64,000 nt of DNA, taken from Mesorhizobium loti CJ3sym (GTDB lineage: Bacteria; Pseudomonadota; Alphaproteobacteria; Rhizobiales; Rhizobiaceae). Shown here piece after piece: positions 19,007 through 27,848 of the stretch. Where the stretch lies: contig NZ_AXAL01000006.1 of assembly GCF_000472785.1 (NCBI RefSeq), positions 208 to 64,207 on the forward strand, read 5' to 3'. The translations under genes were made by a program, and so were the position numbers. Under the pieces are notes generated by a model. The model was not told where the DNA came from, made no database searches, and was given only the letters and a program-made list of their open reading frames with translations. Position 1 is the stretch's first letter; each line of letters begins with the position of its first letter.

Positions 19007-19336
19007 ATGCAATGGATCGACTTCATGTCCTATCTGTTCGGCGGCGCCTTTCTAACGAATGCCGTGCCGCATTTCGTTAGCGGTGTTATGGGGCGGCCCT
19101 TTCAAAGTCCTTTCGCCACACCGCGCGGCCAGGGCCATTCCTCTTCGACCGTGAACGTTCTGTGGGGATTTCTAAACCTGGCGATCGGCTATCTCCTGGT
19201 GGTCCGCGTCGGCAGTTTCGATCTGCGGTCGACGGCTGATGTCGTCGCGTTGGGACTCGGTGCCCTCCTGATCGGATTGTTTACGGCGCGCCACTTCGGC
19301 CGCTTCAACGGCGGTAATTCGCCAGCCGACGGATGA
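19007..19336 (+). CDS. Small uncharacterised membrane protein
   Basis: 109-aa protein with two or three hydrophobic stretches (residues ~5-28 including YLFGGAFLTNAVPHFVSGVM, ~50-66 VLWGFLNLAIGYLLVV and ~78-95 VVALGLGALLIGLF). The conserved-looking NAVPHFVSGVMGRPFQSPFA segment recalls a family of small membrane proteins common in soil proteobacteria, but I know no function for it. The ATG follows GAAAGGGAGTGACTGAAA, a good ribosome site. It stands alone 95 bp after the LysR gene. Confidence 0.72.
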   Translation: MQWIDFMSYLFGGAFLTNAVPHFVSGVMGRPFQSPFATPRGQGHSSSTVNVLWGFLNLAIGYLLVVRVGSFDLRSTADVVALGLGALLIGLFTARHFGRFNGGNSPADG

Positions 19337-19392
19337 GCGGTCCGGCAAAAGGCACATTGCGGACAGGCCTGTTCGGCATCTTAGAAGAAATA

Positions 19393-19407
19393 TGATTACT
19401 CCAGTCA
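19393..19407. promoter_or_regulatory. Possible RirA iron-responsive operator (TGA-N9-TCA)
   Basis: TGATTACTCCAGTCA matches the simple rhizobial IRO pattern TGA-N9-TCA. It lies 106 bp before a siderophore-interacting reductase gene. The pattern is short and will occur by chance, so this is only a candidate. Confidence 0.3.
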
Positions 19408-19512
19408 AGTTTCCTGTGGAAACCCTAGCGGTGCTGTGGCATGCCCGACGATGGCGACGGGGGCCAGATCTTTCGGCGGCTTCGTTTGAACCGCTATCGA
19501 AGGATTTCAGCG

Positions 19513-20592
19513 ATGGACCAGTTGAGCGCGCAGACCCGCATCAGCGATGAAGCAATCAGGTCGGCGATCGAGCGCCTGCGCGACGAGCACGGCGAATGCG
19601 AGATCGAAACCGACGCTGCCGATCGATGGGAGCTTCGGCTGTATTACGGGTCGTTGAGCGCCACGCTCGAAGGCGACGCCATGCTGATCCGCGTCGTGGC
19701 AACAGATGAAACCTGCCTTTCCTACATGAAGATGACGGTTGCCGGCCATGTCGCGCAGCATCTCGGCATTAGCAGCGGATTGCGCTGGCAAGGCGATGGC
19801 GCTGACGCCGGCACACCGGTCTTCTTTCGCGAGATCACGGTCGTGTCGTCGAGGCGGATTTCACCGCACATGCAGCGCCTGCGCTTCGCCGGCACCGATC
19901 TCGACCGTTTCGGCGATGGCGGCCTGCACATGCGGCTGCTGTTGCCGCCGCGTGGCCGGCGGCCGGTCTGGCCGTCCATGGGCATTGACGGCCTGCTGGT
20001 CTGGCCCGCCGGCGAGGACGCGCTCACCGTGCGGGTCTACACGATCCGGGCGATCGATGCGGCGAGCGGCTGGCTCGATGTCGATTTCGTGCTGCATCCC
20101 GGCCAGGACACGCCTGCCGCAATCTTCGCGCAGAATGCCCAGGTTGGAGACGTGATCGGCATGATCGGACCCGGTGGCGGCGAGGCGCCGGAGGCGCAGA
20201 TCCTGCTTCTCGTCGGCGACGATACCGCGCTGCCCGCCATTGGCAGGATCCTCGAGCACCTGCCGTCGTCAACCCGCGCCGAGGCGCTTATCGAGGTCGA
20301 TGGTCCCGATGATCGGATCGCGCTGCCGCAAGGCGGGAACATCGACATCACCTGGCTCTACCGGCGCGGCCGCGAGGCCGGCACCGCCGGCCTGCTGCCC
20401 ACCGCCCTGCGAGAGCGCAGCCGCGCCGCATTTGCGGATGGCTTCGTTGTCTGGGCCGGATGCGAGTTCGCCGGCTTCCGCGAGATCCGCAAGATCGTCC
20501 GCAAGGAATGGAGATTGCCACGCGACAGGCATCTGGTCACCGCCTATTGGCGTCGTGGCGCGCAGGGGGAGAACGGGGGCGGCGAAGAGTAG
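19513..20592 (+). CDS. Siderophore-interacting protein with N-terminal DUF2218
   Basis: 359-aa flavin-dependent ferric-siderophore reductase (ViuB/YqjH family), releasing iron in the cytoplasm. Residues ~10-95 form a DUF2218 domain (GHVAQHL at its end). The FAD-binding barrel follows, with SPHMQRLRFAG and RVYTIRAID. The NAD(P)H domain has the SIP hallmark GDDTALPAIGRIL and the C-terminal FAGFREIRKIVRKEWRLPRD with AYWRRG. The ATG at 19513 follows GAAGGATTTCAGCG; the upstream in-frame stretch is not convincing. Iron control is suggested by a TGA-N9-TCA site upstream. No siderophore receptor or ABC gene is adjacent. Confidence 0.9.
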   Translation: MDQLSAQTRISDEAIRSAIERLRDEHGECEIETDAADRWELRLYYGSLSATLEGDAMLIRVVATDETCLSYMKMTVAGHVAQHLGISSGLRWQGDGADAGTPVFFREITVVSSRRISPHMQRLRFAGTDLDRFGDGGLHMRLLLPPRGRRPVWPSMGIDGLLVWPAGEDALTVRVYTIRAIDAASGWLDVDFVLHPGQDTPAAIFAQNAQVGDVIGMIGPGGGEAPEAQILLLVGDDTALPAIGRILEHLPSSTRAEALIEVDGPDDRIALPQGGNIDITWLYRRGREAGTAGLLPTALRERSRAAFADGFVVWAGCEFAGFREIRKIVRKEWRLPRDRHLVTAYWRRGAQGENGGGEE

Positions 20593-20709
20593 TCCGCCCC
20601 CGGCGCCATCTCCGGGATGCGGTTTGCCGAACCTGCGGTCACGACTGTTTACCTCGATGTGACATCACCAGGACTGCGCTCAGGGTAGGCATCGAACTGT
20701 CCGTCCGAC

Positions 20710-21018
20710 TCAGCCCGTCTTGCCGTTAGCCAACCCGAAACCGCCGACGGGGTGGGTCTCCACCTGGAACTCGAAGCCGGCGATGAAGGGCCGCGCCTTG
20801 GCGATGGCCGCCTGGACTTCGGGAAGTTGCAGCGACGTCTTGTGGCTTTCGGCGTCTGTCCACACTTCGGTGACCCAGATCGCATCGGCATCGGCCGGAT
20901 CGGTGGCGATGATGTAGCTCAGGCAACCCGGCAGGGCGCCGGTGCTGTCACGCAGCACGTCCATGACCGCGTCGCGCTGGCCGCGCGCCGCCCGCATCTT
21001 GCCGATCAGTCCATACAT
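20710..21018 (-). CDS. Antibiotic-biosynthesis-monooxygenase (ABM/YgiN-like) domain protein
   Basis: 102-aa single ABM ferredoxin-like domain: MYGLIGKMRAARGQRDAVM at the start, GCLSYIIATDPADADAIWVT in the middle and EVWTDAESHKTSLQLPEVQA near the end. YgiN-type members oxidise quinols or polyketides without a cofactor. The start is set at MYGLIGK behind GGAGGCGAAGGA rather than 10 codons upstream. It follows an SDR gene on the same strand with 63 bp between them, so the pair may be cotranscribed. The substrate is unknown. Confidence 0.83.
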   Translation of the reverse strand: MYGLIGKMRAARGQRDAVMDVLRDSTGALPGCLSYIIATDPADADAIWVTEVWTDAESHKTSLQLPEVQAAIAKARPFIAGFEFQVETHPVGGFGLANGKTG

Positions 21019-21081
21019 TCCTTCGCCTCCCTTTGAAGTCTCCGACAAGAGTATATGGGTCGCCAGTATGCAATTGCCCGG

Positions 21082-21858
21082 TCACGGCATCAACTGGCCG
21101 CCATTCACCTCGATCACCTGGCCGGTGATGTAGCCGCTCAAGAGATCGGACGAGAGGAAGAGATAGGCCCCGACGCAGTCTTCAGCCGTGCCGGCGCGCC
21201 CCTGCGGAATGGTGGCGACCATCCCCTTGATCTGTTCGGCGGTCGAATAGCGCTCATGGAAGGGCGTGAGAATCGTGCCGGGCGCCACCGCATTGACGCG
21301 GATGCCGAAGCCGATCAGCTCCTTGGCCATGCCGCGCGTGACATTGGAGACGAAGGCCTTGGCCGAGCCATAGAGGCCGGCGCCGCCACCGGCGCCATTG
21401 CGCGCGGCGATCGACGAGGTGTTGACGATGAAGCCGCCCTGCTTCTTCAGCCACGGTATCGCCTTGCGCGAAGCGGTCAGCACCGAACGCGCGTTGAGGT
21501 CCATCACCGCGTCGTAATGCGCCTCGGTCTGCTCGGCATAGGGCACGCGGCCGAGCATGCCGCCGGCATTGTTGACCAGCCCATCGAGGCGGCCGAATGT
21601 CGAGGCACTCTCCTCGACGACACGCTCGACATCGGCGGCAACCGAGAAATCACCCTGGACGAGGAACGCCTCGCCGCCATTGTCAGCAATGGTCCTGGCC
21701 AATTTCTCCGCGGCGTCGCGGCTGGAGTTGTAGTGCACTGCCACCTTGCATTTTTGCGAGGCATAGGCCAGCGCAAGCGCCGCGCCGATGCCGGTCGAGG
21801 CGCCGGTGACCAGAACCGCCTTGCCGGCGAGATCGGGGATGGTGAGGGTGGCTGGCAC
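21082..21858 (-). CDS. SDR-family oxidoreductase
   Basis: 258-aa classical short-chain dehydrogenase. The cofactor motif is VTGASTGIGAALA, with NNAGGM, the catalytic Ser in FIVNTSSIAARN, and Tyr/Lys in LYGSAKAFVS. VHYNSSRD after beta-2 suggests NADP preference. The C-terminus SGYITGQVIEVNGGQ is that of 3-oxoacyl-ACP-reductase-like SDRs. No ATG fits: GTG at 21858, six bases after GGAGAA, gives MPATLTIPDLAG and is preferred over a TTG at 21912. It lies between the DsrE-like gene (upstream, 63 bp) and the ABM gene on the same strand. Confidence 0.85.
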   Translation of the reverse strand: MPATLTIPDLAGKAVLVTGASTGIGAALALAYASQKCKVAVHYNSSRDAAEKLARTIADNGGEAFLVQGDFSVAADVERVVEESASTFGRLDGLVNNAGGMLGRVPYAEQTEAHYDAVMDLNARSVLTASRKAIPWLKKQGGFIVNTSSIAARNGAGGGAGLYGSAKAFVSNVTRGMAKELIGFGIRVNAVAPGTILTPFHERYSTAEQIKGMVATIPQGRAGTAEDCVGAYLFLSSDLLSGYITGQVIEVNGGQLMP

Positions 21859-21921
21859 TGTTGTTTCTCCGGAGATTTCGACGAGGCCGTCCGTTCCCGG
21901 CCCCTTGGTCAAGACTGTGCA

Positions 21922-22359
21922 CTATGGCCGGAGATAGGCATAGCCCTGGCTTTGCAGTTCGGCGAGCTTGACGACGCCGCCCTTGTCGGCGGCATGGAAG
22001 CCGGCGAGCAGGTCGGTGAGCGAAATGTCCATGCCCCGCATGGTGTTGCCGCAGGCCTGCGGCTCGAGCCCTTGCTGCACCAGGCCGGCGAAGCGGCCGG
22101 AGACCGCGGCCGATATGCCCTTCGACTTGAAGCTGGCCAAGGCCGGCCCATGCACGACCAGCACGATGTCGACATTGCCGCCGGTGCCCTCATAGTGGTT
22201 CTTGATGTTGCCGAGCACGAAATTGACCTTGTCGACATCGCTGAGGTGATAGGCCACCTTCAGCCTGGCAGGCTCCGTGGCCGCTGCCTGCACGGCCCGC
22301 AGGCCAAGAAACGTTCCGGTTCCGGCAAGAACCGCGCGGAACATGTCGCGCCGGCGCAT
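21922..22359 (-). CDS. DsrE-family protein with export signal
   Basis: 145-aa protein with a DsrE/F-like Rossmann-type fold: LKVAYHLSDVDKVNFVLGNI at the start of the domain, VDIVLVVHGPALASF as the second strand, and a single Cys in EPQACGNTMRGMDI. DsrE-like proteins take part in sulfur-relay or sulfur oxidation. The N-terminus MRRRDMFRAVLAGTGTFL looks like a Tat or Sec signal, ending near AVQAAA, so the protein is probably periplasmic. The ATG follows GGAGGGATGCC. It is first in a minus-strand run with the SDR and ABM genes. Confidence 0.8.
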   Translation of the reverse strand: MRRRDMFRAVLAGTGTFLGLRAVQAAATEPARLKVAYHLSDVDKVNFVLGNIKNHYEGTGGNVDIVLVVHGPALASFKSKGISAAVSGRFAGLVQQGLEPQACGNTMRGMDISLTDLLAGFHAADKGGVVKLAELQSQGYAYLRP

Positions 22360-22456
22360 GGCATCCCTCCTCGGATTTCACTGCGATTTGCGTGGCTCTG
22401 GCCGCAATACTAGCATAAATTGACGTTACGTCCTGTCGATGCGGAGGAGAGGTCAC

Positions 22457-23560
22457 ATGACGTTCAGGGTAGGGGAATGGAAGACAGTTGCCGGCGCCGG
22501 ATTTGGCGTTGTTCTAATCGGTTTGCTGGCAGGCACAGCCATTGCCGACGATACGCTCAAACTCAAGGAGCTCAGCCCGAACGGGGCCGCCGCCTGTTTC
22601 GGCCGGGTCTATGACGCGGCCCATCTCAAGGCGCATCCGAAGCAAAAGGTGGCGCGGATCTTCTTCTACTATGGCCATGACCCAGTCAGCCGGCCGAACG
22701 AGGAACCGACCTCAAATTCCGATACGTCCTACAATGGCTTCGTCACCACGACGGTGCGCGGTGCCAAGGCGCCGCAATGGGCCAGCGGTTGGTGCAATCA
22801 CGAATCCGAGGACGGCACATCAGGGCCGATCCGTTGCGGCATGGACTGCGACCGCACGCTTGCGTCGCTGAAAGTCGACGACAAGGGCCGGGTGCTGCTG
22901 TCCGACCTGTCGCCCGATATCTACCTCGATCCGGATTCGGAGGAGCAGCTCGGCAAGGCGGAATATGACAGGCAGGCGCTCGGCTCGGAGGATGATAATT
23001 TCCGCCTCGACCCGATGCCCGCCGCGACCTGCCAGGCGGAATTCGCTCGCATCGATCCGATCGATCCGGCACTTGGGGCACCGTTGCGCGAACGCCTGAA
23101 GCCCGACCAGGCCTTTTGCTATGGCCGCGACTACGATGCGGCGCATATGAGTTCGCACCCCAACCAGCTGACGCAGTCGATCCGGGTTTTTCGCGGGCCG
23201 GTAGAACTGGCGTCCTTCGCTTCGGGCGGCGACGCCGCCAATTGGCCCGACGGCGCCGACATTGCCGTGTCGGTCACCACGCGGCTGAAGTCCGGCAAGG
23301 TCACGCAGACCTATTCCTGCCAGGGCGAGGCCGACCAGTGGCGTTGTGCCGCGAGTGCGAAGATGAGCAATTTCTCCTGCGACATCGCGCAGAAGGAAAT
23401 CTTCCTCAAGCGTGGCGCCAACGGCACGATGATGCTGGCCAATCCCAACAGCAGCGTGGCGATCGTCGATCTGTGCTCCAAGGCCGCCGACGGCAAGACG
23501 AAGTCGGACGACAAGGTCTATCGACTGGAGCCCATGCCGCAATCGGCCTGCGCTCCTTAG
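22457..23560 (+). CDS. Secreted cysteine-rich protein with two tandem repeats
   Basis: 367-aa protein with a signal peptide (GFGVVLIGLLAGTAIADD). The mature part is two copies of a ~174-residue unit. CFGRVYDAAHLKAHPKQ (47-63) matches CYGRDYDAAHMSSHPNQ (221-237), and FRLDPMPAATC (182-192) matches YRLEPMPQSAC (355-365). Cys positions recur at 47/221, 113/288 and 192/365, suggesting conserved disulfides in the periplasm. No named domain is recognised. The ATG follows GGAGGAGAGGTCAC. The gene ends 13 bp before the DUF4272 gene, with which it may be cotranscribed. Confidence 0.75.
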   Translation: MTFRVGEWKTVAGAGFGVVLIGLLAGTAIADDTLKLKELSPNGAAACFGRVYDAAHLKAHPKQKVARIFFYYGHDPVSRPNEEPTSNSDTSYNGFVTTTVRGAKAPQWASGWCNHESEDGTSGPIRCGMDCDRTLASLKVDDKGRVLLSDLSPDIYLDPDSEEQLGKAEYDRQALGSEDDNFRLDPMPAATCQAEFARIDPIDPALGAPLRERLKPDQAFCYGRDYDAAHMSSHPNQLTQSIRVFRGPVELASFASGGDAANWPDGADIAVSVTTRLKSGKVTQTYSCQGEADQWRCAASAKMSNFSCDIAQKEIFLKRGANGTMMLANPNSSVAIVDLCSKAADGKTKSDDKVYRLEPMPQSACAP

Positions 23561-23573
23561 CAGCTATTTGGTA

Positions 23574-24264
23574 ATGAGTATGATGCGTCGCAGCTTTCTT
23601 GGTTTTCTGACTTCCTTGGCCTTCATCGGTTCCGCCAACGCTGAAGGCGAGGCTGAGGCTCGCAAGGCGGCCTCAACAGCACAGTTGAAGAAGGAGGGCG
23701 TGCCCTTCATCGACCATTTGCCGACGATCGAAACCGCAGCCGAAAGTCGGCGACGGACGACGGACGAGGTGGTTAAACGCGCCATCGCACTGGTGATCGT
23801 GGCCGTCAAAGGGGAGACCAATGATCGAAGTCTTGTAAGCAACTTGATCAGCCAGTTTGGAGCAGAAGGGTTTTTTACGCCCAAAGAGCGAGCGTTTGTC
23901 GGCAACCCCGTTGCAACCGAGCAAGATCGCGCAAATTTTAGCTGGCGCTATGAAGGGGCTTTCGTAATGTTGTGGGCGTTGCAAGTCTTCAAAAACCTTG
24001 GGCGTCCAGATAAGCCTTGCGATGTGTCGCGTATGGTTTCGATGTTGCGTGACCTCGACACGGGAGGACTGCTCAAGCGGGCCAATTTGCGCCCGCAAAG
24101 CGACCTTCTCGATGCTGCCGATCTGATCTATCGGTACGATTGGGCTGTGGTGGATGCGCGGGTGAATGGGAAAGCCGCGCCGGCAGGATTGGAACGAGAC
24201 GTGGTTGTCGAACGTCATTACGCGCTCGGGGCAGGAGTGGGATGACATCTCGACTGACACATGA
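23574..24264 (+). pseudogene. DUF4272-domain exported protein, frameshifted at its C-terminus
   Basis: The open frame runs to a stop at 24243-24245 (223 aa). It has a Tat-like signal MMRRSFLGFL...GSANA and the DUF4272 pattern TTDEVVKRAIALVIVAVKG, FTPKERAFVGNP, FSWRYEGAFVMLWALQVF and DAADLIYRYDWAVVDAR. Family members end ERHYALNWLI...WDD..TDT. Here ERHYAL is followed by a few odd residues and a stop, while the expected end GQEWDDISTDT lies in another frame up to a stop at 24262-24264. This fits a small deletion (about 17 bp) between CGCTC repeats. The truncated product might still be made. The region looks richer in A/T than its surroundings. Confidence 0.68.
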
Positions 24265-24534
24265 TGAGCCGGTCGCAAGCGGGGTGCTACCTTGGATCGG
24301 GCCTCGCTTGCCGAGTTTGGATTTGACGAACTTAGACGGTTCACCTGACTACGGTTTTGCCGAGGCCGAGCTGGCGCGCATTTGATCAGCAGGCGCGGCC
24401 CGATTTGGAGACTTTATTCAGGAAGCAACGCCTAGATGGAGCCATTCAAGGGTTACCTCTCATGGCGGTAATGGCGCGATCGATCCGGCGAGGTCGGCAG
24501 ATCCTCGCCCGAGGATGATGCCCTGAGTTTTTCC
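24265..24534. other. Intergenic, no gene recognised
   Basis: A short open frame across 24265-24384 has no ribosome site and no recognisable product. No hairpin with a T-run or repeat was found. It may hold decayed remnants downstream of the broken DUF4272 gene. Confidence 0.5.
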
Positions 24535-25482
24535 TCAAGCAAACGGCACCGCCGTCGTCCCCTTCGGCAGCTTGGCCTCGTCGTCGGGCTCGACATGGAT
24601 GGTGACGCGCACCGAGGGGATTTCGGCCCTCAGCGCGTCCTCGATGCGATCGCAGATGACATGGCTGGCGCCGACCGTCATGTCGGCGTCGACGACCAGA
24701 TGGAACTCGATGAAGGTGGCGCGGCCGGCGATGCGGGTCTTGAGGTCATGCACCTCCATCGCGCCCTTGCAGTTGGCCGAGATGATGTCGCGGATGCGCA
24801 TGTGCTCGGCGGTGTCGACGGCGCGGTCCATCAGCCCGTTCATCGACGAGCCGATGACGTGCCAGCCCTGCCACAGGATGTTGAGCGCGACGATGACGGC
24901 GAGCGCCGGATCGAGGATCTGCCAACCGGTCAGGATCGCCCCGACCAGGCCGCCGAAGACGCCGATCGAGGTCACCACGTCGGTCATGATGTGATTGCCG
25001 TCGGCAACCAGCGCAGGCGATTTCTCGGCCCTGCCGGCGCGGATCAGCGTCCACGCCCAGAAGGCATTGATGGCGGTGGCGATACCGTTGACGGCAAGGC
25101 CGTTCCAGGGTTTTTCGATGGGCGCCGGCGTTTGCCAGGATCGCCAGACCTCGTTGAGGATCAAAAGTGCCGCCAGCACGATGAGCACGCCCTCCAGCAC
25201 GGCCGAGAAATACTCGGCCTTGTGGTGGCCGAACGGGTGATCCTGGTCGGCCGGCTTGTAGCTGACCTGGATGGCCCAGAAGGCGGCGCCCGAGGCAATG
25301 ACGTTGACGATCGATTCCAGCGCGTCCGAATAGAGCGCGACGGATCCGGTGAGATACCAGGCGGCGAGTTTCAGGCCGAGCACGACAGCGGCAATGATGA
25401 TCGACCAGAAGGCAAGGTTGGCCACCTTGCGCTTCGCGGCCGCCTTGGCCGTGATCGCCATTGTGTTATCGGCTTCGGCCAT
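24535..25482 (-). CDS. Cation diffusion facilitator (CDF) metal transporter
   Basis: 315-aa inner-membrane metal/proton antiporter with six helices. The first metal-site motif is in YSDALESIVNVIASG (TM2) and the second in VADGNHIMTDVVTSIGV (TM5, HxxxD). The cytoplasmic Zn/Fe-type signature DQDHPFGHHKAEYFSAVLEG is intact. The C-terminal dimer domain contains VHDLKTRIAGRATFIEFHLV. Metal specificity cannot be read with certainty; the motif set occurs in Zn, Fe and Co exporters. The ATG lies 5 bp after the trpE(G) stop on the same strand, so it is probably cotranscribed, although no tryptophan-related role is expected. Confidence 0.9.
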   Translation of the reverse strand: MAEADNTMAITAKAAAKRKVANLAFWSIIIAAVVLGLKLAAWYLTGSVALYSDALESIVNVIASGAAFWAIQVSYKPADQDHPFGHHKAEYFSAVLEGVLIVLAALLILNEVWRSWQTPAPIEKPWNGLAVNGIATAINAFWAWTLIRAGRAEKSPALVADGNHIMTDVVTSIGVFGGLVGAILTGWQILDPALAVIVALNILWQGWHVIGSSMNGLMDRAVDTAEHMRIRDIISANCKGAMEVHDLKTRIAGRATFIEFHLVVDADMTVGASHVICDRIEDALRAEIPSVRVTIHVEPDDEAKLPKGTTAVPFA

Positions 25483-25487
25483 CGCGG

Positions 25488-27677
25488 TCAGGCTGCCTTT
25501 TCCTTGGCCTTGCGCGGCAAATGGGCAACGATGTTCTCGATGATGCGCATGCCGGCATTGTGGCCGAGCGTCATGATCGATTCCGGGTGGAACTGCACGG
25601 CGGCGATCGGCTCCTTGCGGTGTTCGAAGGCCATGATGACACCGTCCTCAGTCTCGGCCGTGACAATGAAATCATCGGGCAGGCGCACCGGATCGGCGAA
25701 GATCGAGTGATAGCGGCCGACGGTGACTTCCTTGGGCAGGCCGGAGAAGATGATGCCCGGCTTGGAGACGCGGATGCGCGACGGCTTGCCGTGCATCGGC
25801 ACATGCAACTGCCTGAGTTCGCCTCCATAGGCTTCCGCCAGCGCCTGCAGGCCGAGGCAGACGCCGAAGATCGGCAGGTCGCGAGCACGCGCTCGTCTGA
25901 TGGTCGCGGCGCAATCGAAATCCTTCGGCGTGCCGGGGCCGGGCGACAGCACGACGAGATCGGGCTTCAGCCGGTCGAAGATTTCATCCGGTACCGGCGT
26001 GCGCACGGTCGAGACATTGGCGCCGGTCTGGCGGAAATAATTGGCCAGCGTGTGGACGAAGGAGTCTTCGTGGTCGACGAGCAGGATGTTGACGCCATCG
26101 CCTACGCGCGCGGTGGTGCGCTCGGTGCTGGCGGAATTGCCCGTCTTGGCGTCGCGGATGGCGGAGAGCATAGCGGATGCCTTCAATTCGGTTTCGGCTT
26201 CTTCTTCCTCGGGAATGCTGTCGAAGAGCAATGTGGCGCCAGCACGCACCTCGGCGATGCCGTCCTTGATGCGGATGGTGCGCAGCGTCAGGCCGGTGTT
26301 CATGTCGCCGTTGAAATTGACCATGCCGATGGCGCCGCCATACCAGGCGCGCGGGCTCTTCTCGTTCTGCTCGATGAAGCGCATGGCCCACAGTTTCGGC
26401 GCGCCGGTGACGGTGACCGCCCAGGCGTGTGAGAGAAATGCGTCGAAGGCGTCCATGCCTTCGCGCAACCGGCCCTCGATGTGGTCGACGGTGTGGATCA
26501 GGCGCGAATACATCTCGATCTGGCGGCGGCCGATGACACGCACCGAGCCCGGCTCGCAGACGCGCGACTTGTCGTTGCGGTCGACGTCCGAGCACATTGT
26601 CAGCTCGGATTCGTCCTTTTTCGAATTGAGCAGCTTCAGGATCTGCTCGCTATCCGAAATGGCATCGTCGCCGCGCTTGATGGTGCCCGAGATCGGGCAG
26701 GTCTCGACACGGCGGCCGTTGACGCGCACGAACATTTCGGGCGAAGCGCCGATCAGATATTCGCCTTCGCCCAGATTGATGAAGAACGAATAGGGCGAGG
26801 GGTTGATCGACTTCAGCTTGCGCGAAATCTCGGACGGCTGCGTCTCGCAGCGCTCGTAGAACATCTGCCCGGGCACGACCTCGAACAGGTCGCCGCGCTT
26901 GAAACTGTCCATCGCCTTGCGCACCAGATTGGCGTATTCGCCCGGCTCATGGTCGCCGCGCGGTGGGATGCGGTCGGCGGTCTTGAACGGCTCGGCTATC
27001 TCGTCGCGGGCCAGGCCTTCGGTGGAAAAACCCTCGCCGGCATAGTCGTAGCGGTCGGTCCAGGCCTTCGCCGAATAATGGTCGACGACGAGGATCTCGT
27101 CGGGCAGGAACAGCACGAGGTCGCGCTGGCTTGGTTTGCGCTCGAGCTTGTAGTCGACCGGGTCGAACTGGAAGGCGAGGTCGTAGCCGAAGGCCCCGTA
27201 GAGGCCGAGATTGGCGTCCTCGGCAGTTTTGAACAAAGCCGTGATGGCGCGCAGCACGGTAAACACCGATGGAACGCGGCTGCGCTCTTCCTCGGTGAAG
27301 ACACGGCCGGGCTTGGCGACGTCAAGGCGGATCAGTGTCTTCGACGTCTCGGCGATGGTGATATCGGCAAGGCTGCCCAAGGTCTTGCCGATGACCGGCA
27401 ACAGCGCTTCGCCACGGCGGTTCAGCGCCTCGATACGCATGGCGCGGCCACGCGCGGAGATCACCAGCGGCGGATCGATGATGGCGGTGTCCCAGCGCGT
27501 ATAGCGGCCGGGATACTCGTAATTCGAGGAAAACACCGCGCCGCGTCGCGAATTCAGCCCGTCGACGTAAGCGTCGATGGCACCCGCATAGGGCCGGTCG
27601 TGGCGCTCGCGGGTGATGGTGATGCCACCCTCGGTCACGAAGCTTTCAGCGCCATTTTCCAGAACCTTCATCGTCAT
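25488..27677 (-). CDS. trpE(G): Fused anthranilate synthase TrpE(G)
   Basis: 729-aa bifunctional enzyme making anthranilate from chorismate and glutamine, the first step of tryptophan synthesis. The N-terminal TrpE part (to ~510) has the chorismate-binding sequences [42 protein letters not shown] and [18 protein letters not shown]. The C-terminal TrpG amidotransferase has [14 protein letters not shown], the nucleophile Cys in [15 protein letters not shown], and the His/Glu of [10 protein letters not shown]. The fusion is characteristic of Rhizobiales. The ATG at 27677 follows GATGGAGACGGCA. A WWW leader peptide and terminator lie upstream. Confidence 0.96.
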   Translation of the reverse strand: MTMKVLENGAESFVTEGGITITRERHDRPYAGAIDAYVDGLNSRRGAVFSSNYEYPGRYTRWDTAIIDPPLVISARGRAMRIEALNRRGEALLPVIGKTLGSLADITIAETSKTLIRLDVAKPGRVFTEEERSRVPSVFTVLRAITALFKTAEDANLGLYGAFGYDLAFQFDPVDYKLERKPSQRDLVLFLPDEILVVDHYSAKAWTDRYDYAGEGFSTEGLARDEIAEPFKTADRIPPRGDHEPGEYANLVRKAMDSFKRGDLFEVVPGQMFYERCETQPSEISRKLKSINPSPYSFFINLGEGEYLIGASPEMFVRVNGRRVETCPISGTIKRGDDAISDSEQILKLLNSKKDESELTMCSDVDRNDKSRVCEPGSVRVIGRRQIEMYSRLIHTVDHIEGRLREGMDAFDAFLSHAWAVTVTGAPKLWAMRFIEQNEKSPRAWYGGAIGMVNFNGDMNTGLTLRTIRIKDGIAEVRAGATLLFDSIPEEEEAETELKASAMLSAIRDAKTGNSASTERTTARVGDGVNILLVDHEDSFVHTLANYFRQTGANVSTVRTPVPDEIFDRLKPDLVVLSPGPGTPKDFDCAATIRRARARDLPIFGVCLGLQALAEAYGGELRQLHVPMHGKPSRIRVSKPGIIFSGLPKEVTVGRYHSIFADPVRLPDDFIVTAETEDGVIMAFEHRKEPIAAVQFHPESIMTLGHNAGMRIIENIVAHLPRKAKEKAA

Positions 27678-27725
27678 TGCCGTCTCCATCTGGCTTGTTG
27701 GGCAACGGACCCGGGACTGGCTTTT

Positions 27726-27763
27726 TAAAAAACAAATGGCCGCCCGGACATTCCGTTGCGGCC
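27726..27763 (-). terminator. trp attenuator (rho-independent terminator)
   Basis: On the minus strand, GGCCGC-AA-CGGA-ATG-TCCG-G-GCGGCC forms a long stem, immediately followed by ATTTGTTTTTT. It lies between the trpL stop and trpE(G), as required for transcription attenuation. Confidence 0.85.
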
Positions 27764-27803
27764 ACCCTCTATTTTCACGCACGCGCGTTCGAACAGGCCG
27801 CTG

Positions 27804-27848
27804 TCAGCAGGCCCACCACCAAATGGTCTTGGTCGAACGCATGTTCAT
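27804..27848 (-). CDS. trpL: trp leader peptide with three consecutive Trp codons
   Basis: 14-codon peptide MNMRSTKTIWWWAC, with TGG TGG TGG directly before Ala-Cys-stop. It lies 127 bp upstream of trpE(G) and is followed by a strong rho-independent hairpin. It parallels the Sinorhizobium meliloti leader ending IWWWAR. Scarce Trp-tRNA would stall the ribosome on the TGG run and favour the antiterminator. Three in-frame ATGs exist (27860, 27848, 27842); 27848 has a GGA at a suitable distance. In S. meliloti the released leader RNA and peptide also act in trans, so the same may hold here. Confidence 0.88.
   Translation of the reverse strand: MNMRSTKTIWWWAC

Noticed and set aside
21055..22413. 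A 452-codon plus-strand frame across the SDR and DsrE genes
   Set aside because: It spans two genes and their gap on the other strand, without ribosome site or domain; an antisense shadow.
24265..24384. Short plus-strand coding remnant after the DUF4272 gene
   Set aside because: No ribosome site, no recognisable family, and it depends on an open frame of only ~40 codons.
24595..25710. A long plus-strand frame opposite the CDF gene
   Set aside because: Composition is that of an antisense frame (HVLGGVDGAVHQPVHR-like), while the minus strand encodes a complete CDF protein.
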